Assembly (NCBI RefSeq): GCF_001613305.1 | Contig: NZ_BDCC01000019.1 | Span: 124,001-188,000 of the forward strand | DNA length: 64,000 bases | Direction: 5' to 3' | From: Nocardia vaccinii NBRC 15922 | GTDB taxonomy: Bacteria; Actinomycetota; Actinomycetes; Mycobacteriales; Mycobacteriaceae | Part shown: positions 1 through 8,887 of the stretch, one piece after another | How positions within the stretch are numbered: the first letter of the stretch is position 1 | Layout: each line of letters begins with the position of its first letter | The notes under the pieces: model-generated | Databases searched by the model: none | Seen by the model: the letters and a program-made list of their open reading frames with translations, nothing else | Told to the model about the DNA's origin: nothing | Made by a program: the position numbers and the translations under genes

Positions 1-1
1 G

Positions 2-739
2 AGCGTGCAGAATCTGCTGTTGATCGGCTCTCGGCGCGCGGAACTCGCTCTGGCACTGGGGGATTGCGTCGCCGACGGTTACGCCGGCACCGGATCCTTC
101 TCGGCGCCGGTGCCCGTCACGGCACTGGCACGGCTTTATCTGAACTACACGCTGCTGGTCGTGTCGGCGGACGCGCCCTACCACCGGGTCGACGACCTGG
201 CCGGGCGTCGGGTGGCGCTCGGAGCCGAGGAATCCGGCACCGCCGTACTCGGCGAGCGGATTCTGTCCGCCGCCGGACTCGCCGAGCCCGCCTCGACCCG
301 GTATCTGGGCACCGACGATGCCATCGCAGCCCTCACCCGGCGCGAGATCGATGCGTTCTTCTTCTCCGGGGGCGTGCCGATCGATGTCTTCACCGCGCTG
401 TCCCGATACGCGCCGATTCGGCTGTTGCCGTTGGACGGACTCGCCGCCGGGCTGCGCCGGGTTTACGGACCGACCTACACCGATGTGGTGATCCCCGTCG
501 GCACCTACGGGCAGCGGGCCGAGGTGCCCACCATCGGGGTGCCGACTTACCTTGTGGCGCATCGTGATCTGCCGGAAGATCCAGCCTTCCGGGTGACCCG
601 GGCGATCTTCTCCGCCCGGGATCGGCTGCCCGGACCGGAGACGCCCGGCGCGTACTTGGACGAGCGGTTCGCCATCGGTACGGGCACGGTTCCACTGCAC
701 CCCGGGGCCCGGCGGTACTACCGATCCGTATACGGCTGA
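2..739 (+). CDS. TAXI family TRAP-type solute-binding protein (5' partial)
   Basis: The reading frame is open to the left window edge, so the N-terminus, including any signal peptide or lipobox, is missing. The visible part has the fold pattern of TAXI-type periplasmic binding proteins of the TRAP transporter superfamily: a segment ending in a DDLAGRRVALG-like strand-turn, a GTDDAIAALTRREIDAFF segment and a late VGTYGQRAEVPTIGVPTYLV segment. Such proteins bind small carboxylates outside the membrane. It ends 7 bp from the convergent histidine kinase gene. Many actinobacterial TAXI proteins sit beside a two-component system rather than TRAP membrane subunits, and that is the context here. The role as ligand sensor or transporter subunit is inferred from context. 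Confidence 0.75.
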   Translation, partial: SVQNLLLIGSRRAELALALGDCVADGYAGTGSFSAPVPVTALARLYLNYTLLVVSADAPYHRVDDLAGRRVALGAEESGTAVLGERILSAAGLAEPASTRYLGTDDAIAALTRREIDAFFFSGGVPIDVFTALSRYAPIRLLPLDGLAAGLRRVYGPTYTDVVIPVGTYGQRAEVPTIGVPTYLVAHRDLPEDPAFRVTRAIFSARDRLPGPETPGAYLDERFAIGTGTVPLHPGARRYYRSVYG

Positions 740-746
740 GCGACAC

Positions 747-2108
747 TCATGGTTCGTGCAGCGGGAGCTCCAGGGTGACGACCAGGCCGTGCGGCGTGGC
801 AGCGGTGAGAGTGAGGCGACCGTGCGCGGCGGTGGCCAGTTCATCGGCGATGGCCAGGCCGAGTCCGCTGCCCTCGACGTTCGCGTGCCGGGTGGAGCGC
901 CAGAAGCGTTGGCGCGCAACGGCTATCTCGTCCACGGGCAGGCCGGGGCCGTCATCGGCGATGGACAACCGAGCGCTGCGGCCCGCGGCGGTCAACGACA
1001 CCGTCACCCGGCCGCCCGGCTCGGTGAACTTCAACGCGTTGTCGATGGCGATATCGGCGACCCGGCCCGCGGTGTCCGGCGGGCAACGGGCGGTCAGCCG
1101 GGACGGTAATTCGGCCCGCAGTGTGATCGCGGCGGCGGTCGCGACCTCCTGCCAGGTACGCAGACGAGGGCCCAGTTCGCCGACCAGGTCCACGGATTCG
1201 GCGAGAACGGTACCGGATTCGATGCGGGCCAGCGCGAGCAGATCATCGAGCAGGGTCGTCATCCGGTCCATCTCCTCCAACGCCTGCTCGTAACCGGTTG
1301 CGCCGGAACCGGTCAGGTGCGGTCGCAGGTTCTCCAGTCGCAGCGACAGCACGGCCAGCGGTGTGCGCAGTTCATGCGAGGCGTCGGAGACGAACGCGCG
1401 CTGCCGGTTCAGCGCGTCGGTCACGGCATCGGCCATCGCGTTGAATCGCTGTTCCAGCTGCCGCAATTCGGGTGGACCGGTGACCGAGGTGCGGGCGGAC
1501 AGGCGGCCCGCGGTGATCGCCGCGGTGGCCGCGTCCAGTTCGGCGACCGGCCGCAGCATCCAGCGCGCCAGTCGCCGCGCGGCCACGGCGGCGAGCAGGA
1601 AGGCGAACAGGGCGGCGGCGGTCAACGCGAGCCAGACCGCCGCGACCGCGTGTCGCGCCGCGGTCGTGGGCGTTGCGAGTACCACGGTGCCGAGCACCTG
1701 CGCGTCGCGGCCGACCGGTTCGGCGATCACCGCGCGAACCGGCCCGAAGGGGGTGATCATCGCGAGGTTCTCGGTGGTGCGGCCCAGCATCGCCCCGTGC
1801 ACGGCCTCCTCGCCGCTCGCGGGCAGCGATGTCCCTGCGGCGGTGAGCACCACGCCGGTGTTCGAACGCACCTGCACCGTGGCGTCGTAAAGGTCGGCGT
1901 AGCGGTCGATTTCGATGCGCAGCCGGGAGGTGTCGCCGTCCTGCACGGCCTGTTCGGCGAGCAGCGCGAACCTGGTGGCATCGGCGCGCCGATCGAGCAG
2001 CAGCTGATTGGTGCGCTCGAGGGCGAACGCCCAGCCGAGCGGAATCGCCAGGGCCAGAAGCAATCCCGCGATGAGGGTGAGGTAGGTGGCGAGAATCCGG
2101 CGGCGCAT
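747..2108 (-). CDS. Two-component sensor histidine kinase (HAMP, HisKA, HATPase)
   Basis: A 453-residue membrane kinase. One TM segment lies near residues 7-28, followed by an extracytoplasmic loop of about 120 residues, a second TM around 153-177 and a HAMP linker. The phospho-acceptor His is H245 in the motif SDASHELRTPL. The ATPase domain shows the N box (DNALKF), G1 box (DDGPGLP) and G2 box (GSGLGLAIADEL). Its ATG overlaps the response-regulator stop by one base (TGATG), so the two are translationally coupled. With the upstream MHS permease gene it forms one minus-strand operon. A role in sensing the transported organic acid, perhaps with the convergent TAXI protein, is inference. Confidence 0.92.
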   Translation of the reverse strand: MRRRILATYLTLIAGLLLALAIPLGWAFALERTNQLLLDRRADATRFALLAEQAVQDGDTSRLRIEIDRYADLYDATVQVRSNTGVVLTAAGTSLPASGEEAVHGAMLGRTTENLAMITPFGPVRAVIAEPVGRDAQVLGTVVLATPTTAARHAVAAVWLALTAAALFAFLLAAVAARRLARWMLRPVAELDAATAAITAGRLSARTSVTGPPELRQLEQRFNAMADAVTDALNRQRAFVSDASHELRTPLAVLSLRLENLRPHLTGSGATGYEQALEEMDRMTTLLDDLLALARIESGTVLAESVDLVGELGPRLRTWQEVATAAAITLRAELPSRLTARCPPDTAGRVADIAIDNALKFTEPGGRVTVSLTAAGRSARLSIADDGPGLPVDEIAVARQRFWRSTRHANVEGSGLGLAIADELATAAHGRLTLTAATPHGLVVTLELPLHEP

Positions 2109-2798
2109 CAGGGCGCGGTCGTCTCGCCGAGGTCCAGGCGGTATCCGGCGCCGCGCAGGGTCCGGATCAGGTCGGGGCGGCCGGTTTTCGCGCGAATGCC
2201 CCGGATGTGCACGTCCAGTGAGCGGGACGCGGCGAGAAAGGCGTCACCCCAGACCGCGTCGAGTATTTCGGCCCGGCTGCGCACCACACCGGGGGTGCGG
2301 GCCAACAGGGCCAGCACATCGAATTCGCGACTGGTCAGGGCCACCGCGCTTCCGGCGACAGTCACCGTGCGGGTGGGGAATTCGATCCGCACATCCCCGG
2401 ACACCACGATATCCGCACCGGCCGTCGGCATTCCGGGCCGGGGCAGCCGACGCCGCACCACCTCCATGCGGGCCAGCAGTTCCATGATCCGGAACGGCTT
2501 CACCAGATAATCGTCGGCGCCGCCCCACAGCGCGCGCAGCACCGTGGTCTCCTCGGCGCGCGGTCAGCACGATCACCGGCACCGCCGAGACCTGCCGCAG
2601 CCGCCGGAGCATGTCCAGGCCGTCGCCGTCGGGCAGACCGAGGTCGAGCAGGATGAATTCCACGCCGCTCTTGCGGCGCAAACCCTCGTCGGCGCGGGCC
2701 ACCCGCTCGACCCGATGACCACGGCCCGACAGTGCCGTGGTCAAGGCATCGGCGAACCGATCGTCGTCCTCGACCAGCAGCACTCTCATCGTCGCCAC
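2108..2798 (-). pseudogene. OmpR-family response regulator, broken by a single-base frameshift
   Basis: The N-terminal receiver half (MRVLLVEDDD, phospho-acceptor D52 in LLDLGLPDGDG, ending VIVLTAR) is in one frame. The remainder (LRALWGGADDYLVKPF, then a winged-helix domain with SREFDVLALL and LRGAGYRL) is in another. Removing one base near 2555-2561 joins VIVLTAR to EETTVLRALWGGADDYLVKPF, the normal family sequence, so the gene carries one extra base. It is either a real inactivation or a sequencing error at a GC-rich spot. The start is GTG at 2798, 3 bp after the permease stop; ATG at 2789 is the alternative. The C-terminal end overlaps the kinase start. If truly broken, the kinase lacks its cognate partner. 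Confidence 0.85.
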
Positions 2799-2801
2799 AG
2801 A

Positions 2802-4115
2802 CTACGCGCTGACCTGCTCCGATGCCCGATCCTGGCTGGAAAATGCCACATTCCGGGTCTCCCGCATCGCGATGTACACGACCAGCGAGATCGCGCAGCA
2901 CCCGGTGACGTACCAGAAGAATCCGGATTCGATCCCGGCGTGCTTGAACCACAGCCCCACGTATTCGGCGCTGCCGCCGAACAATGCGTTGGCGATCGCG
3001 TAAGGCAGTGCGACGCCGAGGGTGCGGACATAGGTGGGGAACAACTCGGTCTTCACCACACCGCTGATCGAGGTGTATCCGGTGATGATCACCAGGCCGA
3101 TCAGCATCAGCACCAGCGCGTCACCGAATCCGTGCACACCCTTCAGTGCGGTCATCAGCGGTACGGTGCCCAGCGTCGCGGTCACGCCGAAGCCGATCAG
3201 CAGCGGACGTCGACCGATCCGGTCCGAGAGCGCGCCGGCCAGCGGTTGCAGGACGATGAACACCACGATGGCGCAGAAGCTGACCAGGGCGGCGGTGTCC
3301 TTGCTGAGCCCGGCGCTGTTGGACAGATACTTCGTCATATACGTGGAATACGTGTAGTCGCACAGTGTGCCACCCATGCTGAAACCCAGCACCAGCAGGA
3401 ATTCCCGCTTGTAGGTGAACAGCGCGCGCAGTGTGCCGCGCTCGCGTCCGGCCGTGTCGTCCTCGTCGAACGTCTCGGTCTCGAGCATCTTGCGCCGCAT
3501 GTAGTAGATGCCGGCCGCGGCGAAGCCGCCGAAGACGAACGGGATGCGCCAGCCCCAGGAGTGCAGGGTGTGGTCCGACATCGAGTGCTGCAGGATGATC
3601 TGCAGCGCCAGCCCGAACAATTGCCCGACCTTCATGAAGACCATCTGGAAGCTGGAGAAGAAACCTCGTCTGCCGGGTATGGACGTCTCGCTCAGATAGG
3701 CCGCGCTGGCCGCGTACTCGCCGCCGATCGACAACCCCTGCAGCAATCGCGCCAGCAAGAGCACCAGCGCGCCGAAATAACCGACCTGGGCATAAGTGGG
3801 CGCCACCGCGATCAGCAGGGCGCTGGCCGTCATCATCGTCACGGTGGTGGTCAGCGCCGCCTTGCGCCCCCTCCGGTCGCCGAGCCGTCCGAGCAGCCAG
3901 CCGCCGACCGGGCGCATGAAGAATCCGACCGCGAAAATGCCTGCGGTATTGAGCAATTGGGCCGTCGGATTGCCCTTGGGAAAGAACGCCGAGGCGAAGT
4001 ACACGGAAAAGGTCGAATAAACGAACCAGTCGTACCACTCGATCAGATTTCCGATCGAACCGCCGATCAACGCTGTCCAGACGTTGCGCGCGCCCGGCGC
4101 ACCAGTCGTGGCCAT
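2802..4115 (-). CDS. MFS transporter, metabolite:H+ symporter (MHS) type
   Basis: A 437-residue, 12-TM permease. It carries the MHS hallmarks near the N-terminus (GNLIEWYDWFVY) and after TM2 (GRLGDRRGRK, the MFS loop 2-3 motif), then LLQGLSIGGEYAASAAYLSE. This subgroup moves carboxylates such as alpha-ketoglutarate, citrate, shikimate or proline/betaine with protons. The ATG at 4115 is chosen because AGGAGGC lies directly upstream (4121-4125); an upstream in-frame codon at 4172 has no such site. It is the first gene of an operon with the response regulator (3 bp gap) and kinase. The exact substrate cannot be read from the sequence; a di- or tricarboxylate is plausible given the TAXI neighbour. 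Confidence 0.88.
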   Translation of the reverse strand: MATTGAPGARNVWTALIGGSIGNLIEWYDWFVYSTFSVYFASAFFPKGNPTAQLLNTAGIFAVGFFMRPVGGWLLGRLGDRRGRKAALTTTVTMMTASALLIAVAPTYAQVGYFGALVLLLARLLQGLSIGGEYAASAAYLSETSIPGRRGFFSSFQMVFMKVGQLFGLALQIILQHSMSDHTLHSWGWRIPFVFGGFAAAGIYYMRRKMLETETFDEDDTAGRERGTLRALFTYKREFLLVLGFSMGGTLCDYTYSTYMTKYLSNSAGLSKDTAALVSFCAIVVFIVLQPLAGALSDRIGRRPLLIGFGVTATLGTVPLMTALKGVHGFGDALVLMLIGLVIITGYTSISGVVKTELFPTYVRTLGVALPYAIANALFGGSAEYVGLWFKHAGIESGFFWYVTGCCAISLVVYIAMRETRNVAFSSQDRASEQVSA

Positions 4116-4211
4116 GAATGCCTCCTCGATAGGCCCGCGATCACGTTCTCCGCGGGTCACCGAAAGGGTCACCGGCCACGCCTCGTCGGCACGGCGATCC
4201 GGCCCGGGATC

Positions 4212-4224
4212 TAACCCGGGGTTA
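4212..4224. promoter_or_regulatory. Dyad TAACCC-G-GGGTTA upstream of the MHS operon
   Basis: Two perfect 6-bp arms lie around a single central base, about 100 bp upstream of the permease start. The position fits an operator for the MHS-regulator-kinase operon. Nothing in the sequence proves which protein binds it. Confidence 0.3.
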
Positions 4225-4304
4225 ACATTCGCCCGGGACTCGGCCGGGGTGAGAGGGGTTCGGACGACTTCGGCGGGGCAGCGGCGCGTGGCCCACCGGG
4301 ATCG

Positions 4305-4658
4305 TCAACGGGCGGCGCGTGCCAGGTAGGCGCTGACGGTTTCCCGGCTTCGGCTCAGGCAGGCGATCTTGTCGTCGAGGCTGATCAGTTCAGCCCGCAG
4401 GATCGCGGCGAATTCGCTGTCGCATGCGTCGGTCCAGTCGTCCGGCCTGTCCTCGGCGGACAGGACGACGCGGATCAGTCTGGTGGGCAGGCCCGATCGG
4501 ATCAGGCTGGCAATGGTTCGGGCGCGCTCGATGTCGCTGTCCGGGAAGTAGCGGTAGCCGTTGGAACCTCGCTCGGACCGCAGCAGGCCCTGGGATTCGT
4601 AGTAGCGCAGCATTCGCGTGGAGATTCCGGTGCGCTCCGCGAGTTCGCCGATCTTCAT
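4305..4658 (-). CDS. MerR-family transcriptional regulator
   Basis: A 117-residue protein beginning MKIGELAERTGISTRMLRYYE, the classic MerR winged-helix start, followed by the YRYF wing and a short coiled-coil dimer helix ending in RSRETVSAYL. The C-terminus is too short for a separate ligand-binding domain. The two Cys residues do not form a metal-binding pair, so an organic effector or redox signal is more likely than a metal. It is divergent from the MFS exporter gene, and a perfect 20-bp palindrome lies between them, so it most likely controls that exporter and itself. Small MerR regulators beside drug exporters are a common pairing in actinobacteria. Confidence 0.88.
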   Translation of the reverse strand: MKIGELAERTGISTRMLRYYESQGLLRSERGSNGYRYFPDSDIERARTIASLIRSGLPTRLIRVVLSAEDRPDDWTDACDSEFAAILRAELISLDDKIACLSRSRETVSAYLARAAR

Positions 4659-4677
4659 CGTGGCTCGAACTTTCCTC

Positions 4678-4709
4678 TTGACTTTGACATAGATGTCAAA
4701 GTTTACGTT
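4678..4709 (+). promoter_or_regulatory. MerR-type promoter/operator for the MFS exporter
   Basis: A perfect dyad (CTTTGACAT-AG-ATGTCAAAG, 4682-4701) sits between a -35-like TTGACT (4678-4683) and a -10-like TACGTT (4704-4709). The spacer is 20 bp, longer than the normal 17 bp, which is the arrangement MerR activators correct by DNA distortion. The predicted transcription start, 7 bases past the -10, is base 4716, the first base of the exporter start codon, so the mRNA is likely leaderless. The dyad is seen directly; the promoter elements are inferred. Confidence 0.7.
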
Positions 4710-4715
4710 TTCGAT

Positions 4716-5909
4716 GTGAACAGATCAAAGGGCTTCCTGATACCGCTACTGGCGCTCGGTGGGGCGACCTTCACGACCGTCAGCGCCGAGATGATGCCCG
4801 CGGGAGTCCTGGACTCCATGAGCTTGTCCCTCTCGGTCGACGTGTCGACGGCCGGATTACTCGTGACCGGCTGGGCGGGCACCATCGCGCTGACCGGAAT
4901 TCCGTTGGTGCGCTTGACGATGCGTTGGTCTCGCAAGTCGGTGGTACTGGCGAGCCTGGGCGTCATGGCAGCCGCGAATCTGGCCACGGCGCTGGCTCCG
5001 GCGTATGCGATGGCGCTGGTCGCCCGGATGGTCGCGGCCGCCGCACACGGCTTGTTCTGGGCCGTGGTCGTCGCCTACGGCGCTTCGCTGGTCCCTCCCG
5101 AGCGGGTCGGGCGCGCCCTGTCGATCGTGCTGGCCGGACCCACCGTCGCGGGTCTGGTCGGCGTGCCGCTGGGAACGCAGGTGGCGCACCAGATCGGCTG
5201 GCGGGTGACCTTCGCGGCGCTTGCCGTACTGTGCGCCCTGTGCGCGGCGGTCATCACGATCCTGGTACCGCCGGTCGGCAACGGCACCCGACCCGAGCCC
5301 GAGCGTTGGGACCGATCGGCCAGGTCCGTGCTGCTGGTTGCCGGGGGCGGGTTCTTCTCGCTCATCGGGTACTACGCGGTGTTCACCTTCGTCGTTCCGG
5401 TCAGCGCCGCCGCCGGGCTCGGCGCCGGAGCCGTGCCCGGGGTTCTGCTCGCCAGCGGGATCGGCGGTTTCGGCGGTGTCCTGGTGGCGGGCCGGATCGG
5501 AGATCGCTGGCCCACCGCGGCGCTGCCGGTAACCGCCCTCGCGCTGGCCGTGGTCACCGCGGGGATGGGAATACACAGTGGCGCAATCGTTTACGTCGTC
5601 CTGGTGACGCTGTGGGGGGTACTCATCGGGGTCCTTCCCGTGGTCCTGCAGGCCCGCGTCATGCGGGTGGCCTCCGAACGGTTCCGCAACACCGCGGGCA
5701 GCATCCTGATCACGGTGCTCAACCTCGGCATCGGCCTCGGGGCCGGTCTCGGCAGCCTGACCTCCTCTCTCGGCGTCGTGGGATTGCTGCCCGTGATCGC
5801 CGCGGTCGTCGCGACCCTCGCGCTCGTCCCATTCGCCCTCCTGCACTCGGGCATTCGGAAGGATTCATCCGGAAATGCGGCGGATCGCGAGTTGCGTTAT
5901 GTCGAGTAG
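4716..5909 (+). CDS. MFS transporter, DHA1-like drug exporter
   Basis: A 397-residue, 12-TM major facilitator. The N-terminal part has the AEMMPAGVLDSMS segment typical of AraJ/YdhP-like DHA1 exporters, and TM5 contains the exporter motif-C-like stretch GPTVAGLVGVPLGT. Start is GTG at 4716; the preceding ATG at 4714 runs straight into a stop. No ribosome-binding site precedes it, matching the leaderless promoter described at 4678-4709. The divergent MerR gene is its probable regulator. The substrate is unknown; sugar efflux or drug efflux are both seen in this subfamily. Confidence 0.87.
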   Translation: MNRSKGFLIPLLALGGATFTTVSAEMMPAGVLDSMSLSLSVDVSTAGLLVTGWAGTIALTGIPLVRLTMRWSRKSVVLASLGVMAAANLATALAPAYAMALVARMVAAAAHGLFWAVVVAYGASLVPPERVGRALSIVLAGPTVAGLVGVPLGTQVAHQIGWRVTFAALAVLCALCAAVITILVPPVGNGTRPEPERWDRSARSVLLVAGGGFFSLIGYYAVFTFVVPVSAAAGLGAGAVPGVLLASGIGGFGGVLVAGRIGDRWPTAALPVTALALAVVTAGMGIHSGAIVYVVLVTLWGVLIGVLPVVLQARVMRVASERFRNTAGSILITVLNLGIGLGAGLGSLTSSLGVVGLLPVIAAVVATLALVPFALLHSGIRKDSSGNAADRELRYVE

Positions 5910-6199
5910 ACATTCGGAGTCCACGCCCCGGACGATTAGCTGGACATGAGCTCGATGCCCGACCTAAGCTTTTGTCCGCGTTTGTGACACACGGCCGCGG
6001 AACTCGGTGATTCCATTACCTCTCAGTACTCTCCGTACCGCTGAAGCTGTACCCGAATGAAGGTGATCGGTCGTCGAGCGTGCGTTCCGATCCCCGGCCG
6101 CCGACGGTTGCCGCGGCGATGTTCGCGAGCGGTGCCGCCCTCGGCGGATGGCAACTCACCGAATCGCTGTACCGGAACGATCACGTCGAAAGGGAGTGT

Positions 6200-7159
6200 A
6201 TGGCAAGGGATTTGACGCAGCTGGAGTTGCTCGAGGAGCTGGAGCCCGCGGTTGCGCAGAATCTGGACCGGCATCTGGGGATGGCCAAGGCGTGGAACCC
6301 GCACGATTACGTTCCGTGGGACGAGGGTCGCAACTTCGCCGCAATGGGCGGAATCGACTGGGAGCCCGAACAGTCGCGATTGTCCGAAGTGGCCAAGGTT
6401 GCCATGATCACCAATCTGCTCACCGAGGACAATTTGCCCTCCTATCACCGAACCATTTCCGAGAATTTCTCCAGCGACGGCGCGTGGGGTACCTGGGTCG
6501 GCCGCTGGACCGCCGAGGAAAACCGCCACGCGATCGCCATGCGCGATTATCTCGTGGTCACCCGCGGCGTCGATCCGGTGGCGCTGGAGAACGACCGGAT
6601 GGTGCACATGACCCGCGGGGTTCACGCGCCCGCCGGATTCGGCGGCGTGCTCGACCAGGTCGCCTACGTCACAGTGCAGGAATTGGCCACCCGGGTCAGC
6701 CATCGCACGACCGGCCGGGTGTGCAACGACCCGATCGCCGACCGCATGCTGACGCGGATCGCCGCCGACGAGAACCTGCACATGGTCTTCTACCGCAACC
6801 TGTGCGGTGCGGCCCTGGATCTGGCCCCCGACCAGAGCATCGAGGCGATCACCAAGGTTGTCGAGCACTTCAAGATGCCGGGCGAGGGTATGCCGAACTG
6901 GCGCCGCAACGGCGTGCTCATGGTCAAACACGGCATCTACGACCTGCGCCAACATCTCGACGAGGTGCTCAACCCGGTACTGCGAGCCTGGAACATCTTC
7001 GACCGCAACGATTTCACCGCGCGCGGCGAGCGCAGTCGCGAGGAGTTGGCCGCGTACATGGAGAAGTTGGGACGCGATGTCATCCGCTTCGAGGAGCAGC
7101 GTGCGCGGATTCTCGCGCGCGAGGCCGCGAAGGCCGGCGACCCGGCGATGTCCGTGTGA
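6200..7159 (+). CDS. Acyl-[acyl-carrier-protein] desaturase (DesA-like)
   Basis: A 319-residue soluble di-iron desaturase. The two iron-binding EExxH-type motifs are visible: EENRH in WTAEENRHAIAMRDYL and DENLH in AADENLHMVFYRNL. The full length matches mycobacterial DesA1/DesA2-type enzymes, which desaturate acyl chains on ACP for membrane lipids or mycolic acids. The ATG at 6200 is preferred because an A/G-rich GAAAGGGAG lies just upstream and the protein then begins like its relatives (MARDLTQLELLEELEP). An in-frame GTG at 6080 would add 40 residues with no family character. The gene stands alone and ends at a strong hairpin. Confidence 0.9.
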   Translation: MARDLTQLELLEELEPAVAQNLDRHLGMAKAWNPHDYVPWDEGRNFAAMGGIDWEPEQSRLSEVAKVAMITNLLTEDNLPSYHRTISENFSSDGAWGTWVGRWTAEENRHAIAMRDYLVVTRGVDPVALENDRMVHMTRGVHAPAGFGGVLDQVAYVTVQELATRVSHRTTGRVCNDPIADRMLTRIAADENLHMVFYRNLCGAALDLAPDQSIEAITKVVEHFKMPGEGMPNWRRNGVLMVKHGIYDLRQHLDEVLNPVLRAWNIFDRNDFTARGERSREELAAYMEKLGRDVIRFEEQRARILAREAAKAGDPAMSV

Positions 7160-7174
7160 CGGTAGGGGCCGAGA

Positions 7175-7208
7175 TGAAGTGCCCGCCCGCTCTCGGGCGG
7201 GCACTTCA
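7175..7208 (+). terminator. Strong hairpin after desA
   Basis: A perfect 15-bp stem (TGAAGTGCCCGCCCG, 7175-7189, pairing with 7194-7208) closes a CTCT loop 15 bases after the desaturase stop. There is no clear U-tract, as is usual in high-GC actinobacteria. Confidence 0.85.
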
Positions 7209-7415
7209 CGTTCGGCGGGCGGTCCGGGCGCGCGCTGGGCGCGGCGGGCCGAGTCGTCGACGTTCGCGCAGGCCGGGCCGGTTGCCGCGACGCGACCGTA
7301 CACGGGCTCGTGACCTGCTGGTTGTGGTCTATTCACTGGGCTGTGTCGGTGCTCGGCTGTAAACTTTCATCACAACCAATGAGGTTCTAGACCGGAAAGC
7401 AGGCCATAGGCACTT

Positions 7416-8516
7416 TTGAGAACACCAGGTGAAATAGGCGACCCGACAACTCCTACCGCCGGGGACGGCGGCAACGGTACCGGACCGGCCGCGCGGACCG
7501 CGCGCTCCAGTATCGAACTCGCTCCAGAATCCGTCTTCGGCTTCCTCGGTTCGGCCGACGAGAACCTGCGTGAACTCGAACGCCTGCTCGATGCCGACAT
7601 CCACGTCCGCGGCAATGCCGTGACGCTCACCGGCCGGGCCGCCGACGTCGCCCTGGCCGAGCGCGTGATCGAGCAGCTCGTGGCGCTGACGGGCCGCAAT
7701 CGGGTGGTCACCCCCGAGGCTGTGCGGCACACGTACGCGATGCTCACCGAGGGTTCCTCGGATTCCCCGGCCGAGGTGCTGAGCCTGGACATCCTGTCCC
7801 GCCGCGGCAAAACCATCCGCCCCAAGACGCTGAACCAGAAGCGCTACGTCGATGCCATCGACGAGCACACCGTCGTCTTCGGCATCGGCCCGGCCGGTAC
7901 CGGTAAGACGTACCTGGCGGTGGCCAAGGCGGTGCAGGCGCTGCAGAGCAAACAGGTCAATCGCATCATCCTGACTCGGCCCGCGGTCGAGGCGGGTGAG
8001 CGGCTCGGCTTCCTGCCCGGCACGCTGAACGAGAAGATCGACCCGTATCTGCGCCCGCTGTACGACTCGCTGCACGACATGATGGATCCGGAATCGATCC
8101 CGAAGCTCATGCAGTCCGGCGTCATCGAGGTGGCGCCGCTGGCGTATATGCGCGGCCGTACCCTCAACGATTCGTTCATCATCCTGGACGAGGCGCAGAA
8201 CACCACGCCCGAACAGATGAAGATGTTCCTGACCAGGCTCGGCTTCGGTTCCAAGATCGTCGTCACCGGCGATATCACCCAGGTCGACCTGCCCGGCGGC
8301 ACCAGATCCGGCCTGCGCGTGGTCAGCGACATCCTCACCGACGTCGATGACATCCACTTCGCCCAGCTCACCTCGAGCGATGTGGTGCGGCACCGTCTGG
8401 TCGCCGATATCGTCGACGCCTACGAGCGTTACGAGGCCGACCGCCCGGCACTGGCGGCGCCGCACTACCCGGGCAACCGGGCGCAGCGCCGCGCCGCGGA
8501 GCGTTCCCGGCGCTGA
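7416..8516 (+). CDS. phoH: PhoH family ATPase (PhoH-like)
   Basis: A 366-residue P-loop protein with Walker A GPAGTGKTY, Walker B FIILDEAQN, and the family segments RPAVEAGERLGFLPG and GDITQVDLPGG. The N-terminal 100 residues form a small KH-like nucleic-acid-binding region. PhoH proteins are cytoplasmic ATPases linked to RNA processing, usually next to YbeY. That holds here, except that a minus-strand protease gene lies between phoH and ybeY. Start is TTG at 7416; no good Shine-Dalgarno is visible, so the start is uncertain by a few codons. The C-terminus ends in a basic RAQRRAAERSRR tail. Confidence 0.93.
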   Translation: MRTPGEIGDPTTPTAGDGGNGTGPAARTARSSIELAPESVFGFLGSADENLRELERLLDADIHVRGNAVTLTGRAADVALAERVIEQLVALTGRNRVVTPEAVRHTYAMLTEGSSDSPAEVLSLDILSRRGKTIRPKTLNQKRYVDAIDEHTVVFGIGPAGTGKTYLAVAKAVQALQSKQVNRIILTRPAVEAGERLGFLPGTLNEKIDPYLRPLYDSLHDMMDPESIPKLMQSGVIEVAPLAYMRGRTLNDSFIILDEAQNTTPEQMKMFLTRLGFGSKIVVTGDITQVDLPGGTRSGLRVVSDILTDVDDIHFAQLTSSDVVRHRLVADIVDAYERYEADRPALAAPHYPGNRAQRRAAERSRR

Positions 8517-8887
8517 GCAGAACGGACGGTGGACGCCGGAGCCGATCGAGTTCGGCTTCGGCGGCCACCCGTGGGCATGTGGTGACCTGCGAATCCGCCT
8601 CGGCCTGAACTCGGGTTCGGCTGCGGACCGAGGGCCCCTGAAGTCGCGGGCACTCGTCGACGACATATGGCTCGGATGATGCCGTTCGCATCGGCCGGCG
8701 GCAGGGACCGACGCGATCTGCCGGTGATGCCGACAGCGGCGCCATCCGATGTCGCGTGTTACCGCGCGCGGCACGATGGCGATGTGTATGTGAATTCAGC
8801 TGGGTGCGAGTCGTTTCGAATGGCCTCGGGTTCGCCGATGAGCGCCCTGCGGTGCGCGCGGGGGAGCGGATGAGCTGTCGGCGGCGT
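8517..8887. other. Intergenic region, no gene recognised
   Basis: This 371-bp stretch lies between the ends of phoH and the convergent protease gene. Short open frames occur on both strands but none has a credible start, ribosome-binding site or protein character. Confidence 0.5.

Noticed and set aside
2544..4214. Long plus-strand open frame opposite the MHS permease
   Set aside because: It is compositionally shadow-like (Gln/His/Arg-rich) and the opposite strand encodes a clear membrane transporter.
8667..8873. 68-codon plus-strand frame between phoH and the protease
   Set aside because: It has no ribosome-binding site, overlaps frames on both strands equally and has no protein character.
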